In this document: positions 60,001-64,000 of the stretch, in pieces | Layout of the letters: each line of letters begins with the position of its first letter | Numbering within the stretch: position 1 is the stretch's first letter | Assembly (NCBI GenBank): GCA_030684775.1 | Contig: JAUXXW010000083.1 | Location: 1-64,000, forward strand | From: Pseudomonadota bacterium | Lineage (GTDB): Bacteria > Pseudomonadota > Gammaproteobacteria > Burkholderiales > Thiobacillaceae | Direction: 5' to 3' | DNA: 64,000 nt | Made by a program: the position numbers and the translations under genes | Notes under the pieces: model-generated | Databases searched by the model: none | Seen by the model: only the letters and a program-made list of their open reading frames with translations | Told to the model about the DNA's origin: nothing

Positions 60001-61790
60001 ACGGCACCGGTTACGCCAACTGCGAAATTCTGGTGCTCGACAACGGCAGCGACGAAGCCGAGGCGGTGGCCTACCTGGCCGAACTGCGGGCGCTGAACTC
60101 GCCGCGCCTCAAGGTGCTGGACTGCGCCGGGCCGTTCAATTTCTCCGCCATGAACAACCGGGGCGCGCGTGAGGCGCAAGGCGAATACCTGGCGCTGCTC
60201 AACAACGACACCGCCGTGCTGCACGAGGAATGGCTGGAAGAGATGCTCGGTATCGCGCAACAGGCGGATGTCGGCGCGGTGGGGGCGAAACTGTTCTATC
60301 CGGACGGGAAAATCCAGCATGCCGGGGTGATTCTGGGCATGAACGACGCCCCGGCGGAGCACCCGTTCATCGGTCTGGAGGCCGATGCAGACGGCTATTT
60401 CGGCCGCCTCAAGCTCACCCAGGAATACTCTGCGGTCACCGCCGCCTGCATGCTGGTGAAGCGCGAGCGCTATCTGGAAGTGGGTGGCCTGGACGAACAG
60501 CGCTTCCAGGTTTCGTTCAACGACGTGGACTTCTGCCAGAGGCTGCGCCACCAGGGCTACCGCAACGTGTTCACGCCGCATGCGCGCCTGCTGCACGAAG
60601 GCTCGGTGAGCCAGTCCGGCGGTGTGGAAACGCGCGCGAAGGAGGCCAAACATGCGCGCTTTCTTGAGGAGCAGAACCGCTTTTATGACACCTGGCGCCA
60701 CGATGTCGCCTTCGACCCGGCATTCAACAGGAATCTGTCCACGCACGGCCGCGATTTCCTCGTGGAAATCGCCCCCGCCCTGGCCTGGGACCCGGAATGG
60801 CGGCCGCGTCCGCGCATCCTCGCGCACCCGGCCGACCGTTTCGGTTGCGGCGAGTACCGCGTCATCGCGCCCATGCGCGCCCTCAATGACGCCGGCCACA
60901 TCATGGGTTGGGAAACCAGCAACTACCTGTCGCAGCCGGAACTGTTCCGGATGGAACCCGACACCATCCTGCTGCAACGCCAGGTGGACCCGCACCAGAT
61001 CGAGTTCATCGAACGCTACATCCGCCACAGCAAGGCGTTCCGTGTCTACGAGATCGACGACCTGATCACCAACATCCCGATCCAGAACATCCGCAAGAAG
61101 CATTTCGTCGAACAGAAAGACCTGCACAAGCGCTTCCGCAAGGGCATCTCCCTGTGCCACCGCTTCATCGTCTCCACCGAGTACCTGGCGGAGCATTACC
61201 GGGGCTATATCGACGACATCGTCGTGGTGCCCAATTACATCGAACGAGGCCGCTGGGGCAATCTGAAGCCGGCCCGCCGGCACGGCGCCAAGCCGCGCGT
61301 GGGCTGGGCCGGCAGCATCACCCACGATGGCGACCTGGCGGTGATTTTCGATGTGGTGAAAGCCACCGCCAAGGAAATCGACTGGGTGTTCCTCGGCATG
61401 TGTCCGGATGAAATCCGCGCCTGTGTCGCGGAGTTCCATCCGGGTGTCGGGCTGGAGGATTACCCCGCCAAGCTGGCCAGTCTGGGTCTCGATCTGGCGG
61501 TTGCGCCGCTCGAAGACGTGCCCTTCAATCACGGCAAGAGCCACCTGCGCCTGCTCGAATACGGCGTGCTCGGCTACCCGGTGGTGTGCAGCGACCTCAC
61601 CCCCTACCGCGGCGACTACCCGGTCACCCGCGTGCCCAACCGCTACAAGAATTGGGTGGAAGCGATTCGCGGCCATGTTGCCGACCGCGACGAACTGGCC
61701 CAACGCGGCGATGCCCTGCGCGATTACATCCGTGCCGAGTGGATGCTGGAAGACCATCTGGACGTCTGGCTGAAGGCGTGGTTGCCATGA
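57021..61790 (+). CDS. 1589-aa multidomain glycosyltransferase: N-terminal capsule-type GT-B-like, methyltransferase, GT2, C-terminal GT-B
   Basis: RVLDVGCATGATGELIKTAWPESHVTGIELN; VSILVPTKNQVDFLKRCLTSLIDGTGYANCEILVLDNGS; C-terminal PRILAHPADRFGCGEYRVIAPMRAL...VGWAGSITHDGDLAVIF. Confidence 0.9.
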   Translation: MSTPMTQPAILYFFWGRNNHTLRLYLEGRPRVVLVVEGVCTEELRLMVEEVGSRIVTLTSLVPETRLESFRQSAAALVATFATRKAEPEWRDLLARHGLEADRFDPLLEADLERHLFDSIHLVETLDTAREQFQIELVALNEDLMLHGHCIAEWARARGVPSLHLVHGLALGAPYTVHGALHCDAMAVFGERDAEAYRGVGIPAERIHITGNPAWDIYAELKLKKAGVREEAYGKYDLNPEAPLLLFGTTWAASMTALSNRDAHDETLAMFFRGCVEWMNAGHAANIVVKDRVSNTEHGREGADRIALEAGLNPSQYVYTTDDTRLLVTAADVLVSVDSNLSVEAMLAGTPAINLMTELGLRMGPSFDAECGMLEAGPGELSLLLDFVLGDADLRGGLIELMSLKVSGYNFAVDGSAAERVANLMREMARGVVESRVSQRPPGGYVWEQLSELEDADLKGAYHDHARKELLLLLERPPRRVLDVGCATGATGELIKTAWPESHVTGIELNRAAAARAEERIDKVLGEKLEDIDFAAEGIAPGSIDTVLLADVLEHLYDPWDALLRIRPLLTEDAQVLVSLPNARNLWLLNELAGGRFPYASEGLLDITHIRWFTRAEMEKMLRETGYRVVKSSRTPTAGLQDLTRPAGSTTVETEKIVLKDVDDEEFEDLKALQIMFLAKPLKDGEAGVSPQDFYHLWQLGHAYQKRDALWIAERMDALSRHPVHHLVVIVPAGGEDRLANNIKSLGHQFYQHWKLTVVSSEAAHPALADTASIAWIQAPAEQHLEAANRTLLETEADWVGMWEAGDKLAPHALFTCADKAARHPEYQVLYSDEDRVDGEEAHSAPFFKTDFNLEMLRAAPFAVGGLLLLRHDLFTALNGYDLEMEGVEAFDLTLRAWEKVGHAGIGHLADVLYHRHAEGGHGHLSGEEIAAVHRRALERHLARCDLAARVEEGALPGTLHVRYSVSGDPLVSILVPTKNQVDFLKRCLTSLIDGTGYANCEILVLDNGSDEAEAVAYLAELRALNSPRLKVLDCAGPFNFSAMNNRGAREAQGEYLALLNNDTAVLHEEWLEEMLGIAQQADVGAVGAKLFYPDGKIQHAGVILGMNDAPAEHPFIGLEADADGYFGRLKLTQEYSAVTAACMLVKRERYLEVGGLDEQRFQVSFNDVDFCQRLRHQGYRNVFTPHARLLHEGSVSQSGGVETRAKEAKHARFLEEQNRFYDTWRHDVAFDPAFNRNLSTHGRDFLVEIAPALAWDPEWRPRPRILAHPADRFGCGEYRVIAPMRALNDAGHIMGWETSNYLSQPELFRMEPDTILLQRQVDPHQIEFIERYIRHSKAFRVYEIDDLITNIPIQNIRKKHFVEQKDLHKRFRKGISLCHRFIVSTEYLAEHYRGYIDDIVVVPNYIERGRWGNLKPARRHGAKPRVGWAGSITHDGDLAVIFDVVKATAKEIDWVFLGMCPDEIRACVAEFHPGVGLEDYPAKLASLGLDLAVAPLEDVPFNHGKSHLRLLEYGVLGYPVVCSDLTPYRGDYPVTRVPNRYKNWVEAIRGHVADRDELAQRGDALRDYIRAEWMLEDHLDVWLKAWLP

Positions 61791-61914
61791 ACGCCATGCG
61801 CCCGCTTCAGGTTGCCCAGGGCAGCAAAGACGACATGGGCCGGCTATTGACCCCGCTGTCGTCCGGGGGAAATATTCGGGCCACGTTCACAAGCTGATTG
61901 CGGGAGATCTGGTG

Positions 61915-62190
61915 ATGAAGCCTTGCAAGCCAATCGGATACCGTCGTTCGACCCGGCAAACACGCCGCGAATGCGCCCGTGATTCCATCGCGGATGTGGA
62001 CCCGATGAGTATCGATGTCCGCATCGGCGACCACTCGGAGGCGCCGCTGGAACACTGGCAGGACCACCTGAAGGAAAAGCGCCGCAAACGCGGGCCGCAC
62101 CCCGCGCAGCCCGAAACACCGGCAACCCCCGGCCGGAAGTCGCCGCCGGATGCCCTGATCGACGATTACGCCGGGCCGCGCGCCGCGTAG
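61915..62190 (+). CDS. Small hypothetical protein
   Basis: ~91 aa basic ORF in the flagellar/glycosylation locus. Confidence 0.5.
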   Translation: MKPCKPIGYRRSTRQTRRECARDSIADVDPMSIDVRIGDHSEAPLEHWQDHLKEKRRKRGPHPAQPETPATPGRKSPPDALIDDYAGPRAA

Positions 62191-62304
62191 CCCGGTAGCG
62201 ACTTGTTTCACGCCAACACCGGCGTGCCACCCTAAAGAAAATCCCGGTTCGGGCCGTAATAGCCTCCGTACCCCTGTTGCCCGCCGGCACGGAATCCATG
62301 CTCC

Positions 62305-62673
62305 ATGCTTGAACACCTCACCTTCACCGGTTTTGAACTGCTCGTTTTCGTGATCCTCGCCGTGGTGCTCGCCACGGTCGTCTATCTACTGGAAGCGTTG
62401 CTGTTTTCCCGCCGCCGCAAACCGGTCGCCACGCCGGAACCGGACGCGCGCGTCGAAGCCTTGCAAGCTGACCTGGCCGCGCTCAAGGCGCGAGTCGAGG
62501 GCCTGGAAGCGAAGCCGCCGGTGGAGTCCGCGCTCGATACTCAGGCCGTCACCTACGGCGAGGCCATGCGCCTGGCGCGCGAGGGCGCCACGCCACAGGA
62601 ACTCGCCGGGCAACTCGGCATATCCCGCAGCGAAGCCGAATTAATCATCGCCTTGCAACGCGCCGATTCATGA
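62305..62673 (+). CDS. DUF2802 family protein
   Basis: N-terminal TM then AVTYGEAMRLAREGATPQELAGQLGISRSEAELIIAL. Confidence 0.85.
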   Translation: MLEHLTFTGFELLVFVILAVVLATVVYLLEALLFSRRRKPVATPEPDARVEALQADLAALKARVEGLEAKPPVESALDTQAVTYGEAMRLAREGATPQELAGQLGISRSEAELIIALQRADS

Positions 62674-62703
62674 AACAGAAACCCTCGGCTGAATTCGCAA
62701 CGC

Positions 62704-62776
62704 GTAGGTTGGGCAAAGCGCGGTGTGCCCAACATCATGGTGGTTCGTTGGGCACGCTACGCTTTGCCCAACCTAC
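62704..62776. repeat. REP-like family A
   Basis: gtaggttgggcaaagcgcggtgtgcccaac...gttgggcacgctacgctttgcccaacctac. Confidence 0.95.
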
Positions 62777-62813
62777 GACCACGACATTGCAGCGCATTTA
62801 TTCATGAATCTGT

Positions 62814-64000
62814 CCGCCTTGCCGCAGTTGCTCGCCTCCTGGTTGAAGACCCAGGGCGCGGAGTTGCTGGAGCCGGGCAAGGGCACGCCGCCGCCTGCCA
62901 AGGACAACTTCCAGCCCGGCGCCAGCTACCAGGGCAAGGTGCTGGAGAATCTGGCGGGCGGGCGCAATCTGGTGCAGGTCGGCGGGCAGCATCTCAACAT
63001 GGCGCTGCCGCGCGGCACTCAGGCCGGCGACAGCGTCCGCCTGACCTATCTGCACAGCGTGCCGCGTCCCACTTTCGTCATGGAGCGCTCCGCGATCAGC
63101 GCGGTGCAGCCGGTACGTCTGTCCCAGAGCGCGCAGCAACTCACCGCCCTGGCGCAATTGGCGCGGCCGACGGCCACCACCCAGGCCGGCCCGCCGCCCA
63201 CCACACCCAGTGCCGCCCAGCTTGCCCAGGCCGGGGTGGCCGCGCAGCGCCCCATCCTCAGCAACACCGCGCCGCTGGCCAACCCGCCCTCGCAGTCCGG
63301 CGGCGGCAGCCTGCCCATGACCGCGCTGACCGGCGCCTTTGCCAGCGCCACCGCGCTGACCGGCGGCACGCCGGTGGATGCCACCCGCGCCGGGCTGGCG
63401 TCCGGCCCCTCCACCTCCAACCTGGCCGCGTTGCAAACGGGCGTGGCGGACAGCCAGACCGCGCTGCCGCAGCGTCTGCATCAGACCCTGCGCGAAAGCG
63501 GCTTGTTCTATGAATCGCATCTGGCGCGCTGGACGCGCGGCACTTTTGCACTGGCCGACCTGCGCCGCGAGCCGCAGGCGCGGCTTGCCAGCGGCGCCCA
63601 CAACATGGCCACCGCCGCCGGCCTGACCAACATGCCGATCGATGCCGCGCGCCTCGCCGGCCAGCAATTGTTGATGCTGGAAGGCTCGCCTTTCCTCTGG
63701 CAGGGTTTCGCCTGGCCGGGGCAGTGGCTGGAATGGCAGGTACGGGAACAGACCGGCGAGGGCGTCGGGCCCGTGGAGGAAGCCAATCCCTGGGTGACGG
63801 AACTGCGCCTGACCCTGCCGCGTCTGGGCGGAGTGACCGCCAAGCTATCGCTGGTTGGTGACCGACTTGCCATCGGCATGAGCGCAAGCGAAGTGGGCGC
63901 GGGGGAGGCCATGAGCGCGGCCTTGCCCGCCCTGGAGCAGGCCTTGCTGGCCGCTGGCCTGAAACCGGCGGGGCTGAGTGTGAACCCCGGTGTCGGCCAA
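62814..64000 (+). CDS. fliK: Flagellar hook-length control protein FliK-like (truncated by window end)
   Basis: Pro/Ala/Thr-rich middle; C-terminal VTELRLTLPRLGGVTAKLSLVGDRLAIGMSASEVGAGEAMSAALPALEQALLAAGLKPAGLSV. Confidence 0.75.

Noticed and set aside
58332-61757. 1141-aa minus-strand ORF antisense to the giant glycosyltransferase
   Set aside because: Gly/His/Gln/Val-rich low-complexity translation typical of antisense frames in GC-rich genes; the plus strand has clear conserved domains.

Overview
This 64-kb GC-rich window looks like a chromosomal segment of a betaproteobacterium. That assignment is an inference from glyQ/glyS, aat/bpt and ubiA, and I could not run a taxonomy search. The left and centre carry mostly housekeeping genes: glyQ and glyS, gmhB, plsC, a Wolinella-type fumarate reductase frdCAB, aat-bpt, thyA, a TonB receptor/YfiR/GGDEF-EAL operon, ubiA, mog, a Crp/Fnr regulator and an M48 protease. 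A compact [NiFe]-hydrogenase trio (small subunit, large subunit, maturation protease) at ~31.3-34.4 kb is followed by a PAS-GGDEF-EAL protein. The right third (~39.6-64 kb) is a flagellin/glycosylation island: sigma28-type promoter, flagellin, FlbT-FlaF, a pseudaminic acid pathway (pseB, C, F, G, I), a tightly overlapping acyl-activation/acyl-transfer/methylation cassette, a 1589-aa multidomain glycosyltransferase, and DUF2802/FliK. Many palindromic repeats are scattered through the window, in several families. Four families end in GTAG...CTAC, and a REP-associated tyrosine transposase (RAYT) gene is present. Candidates for something undescribed are: (i) the 10-gene coupled cassette between pseI and the giant glycosyltransferase; (ii) the hydrogenase with a C-x2-D proximal-cluster motif next to a c-di-GMP enzyme; (iii) a STAS/HATPase gene wedged with 4-nt overlaps between glyQ and glyS; (iv) REP-like elements that are translated inside genes.
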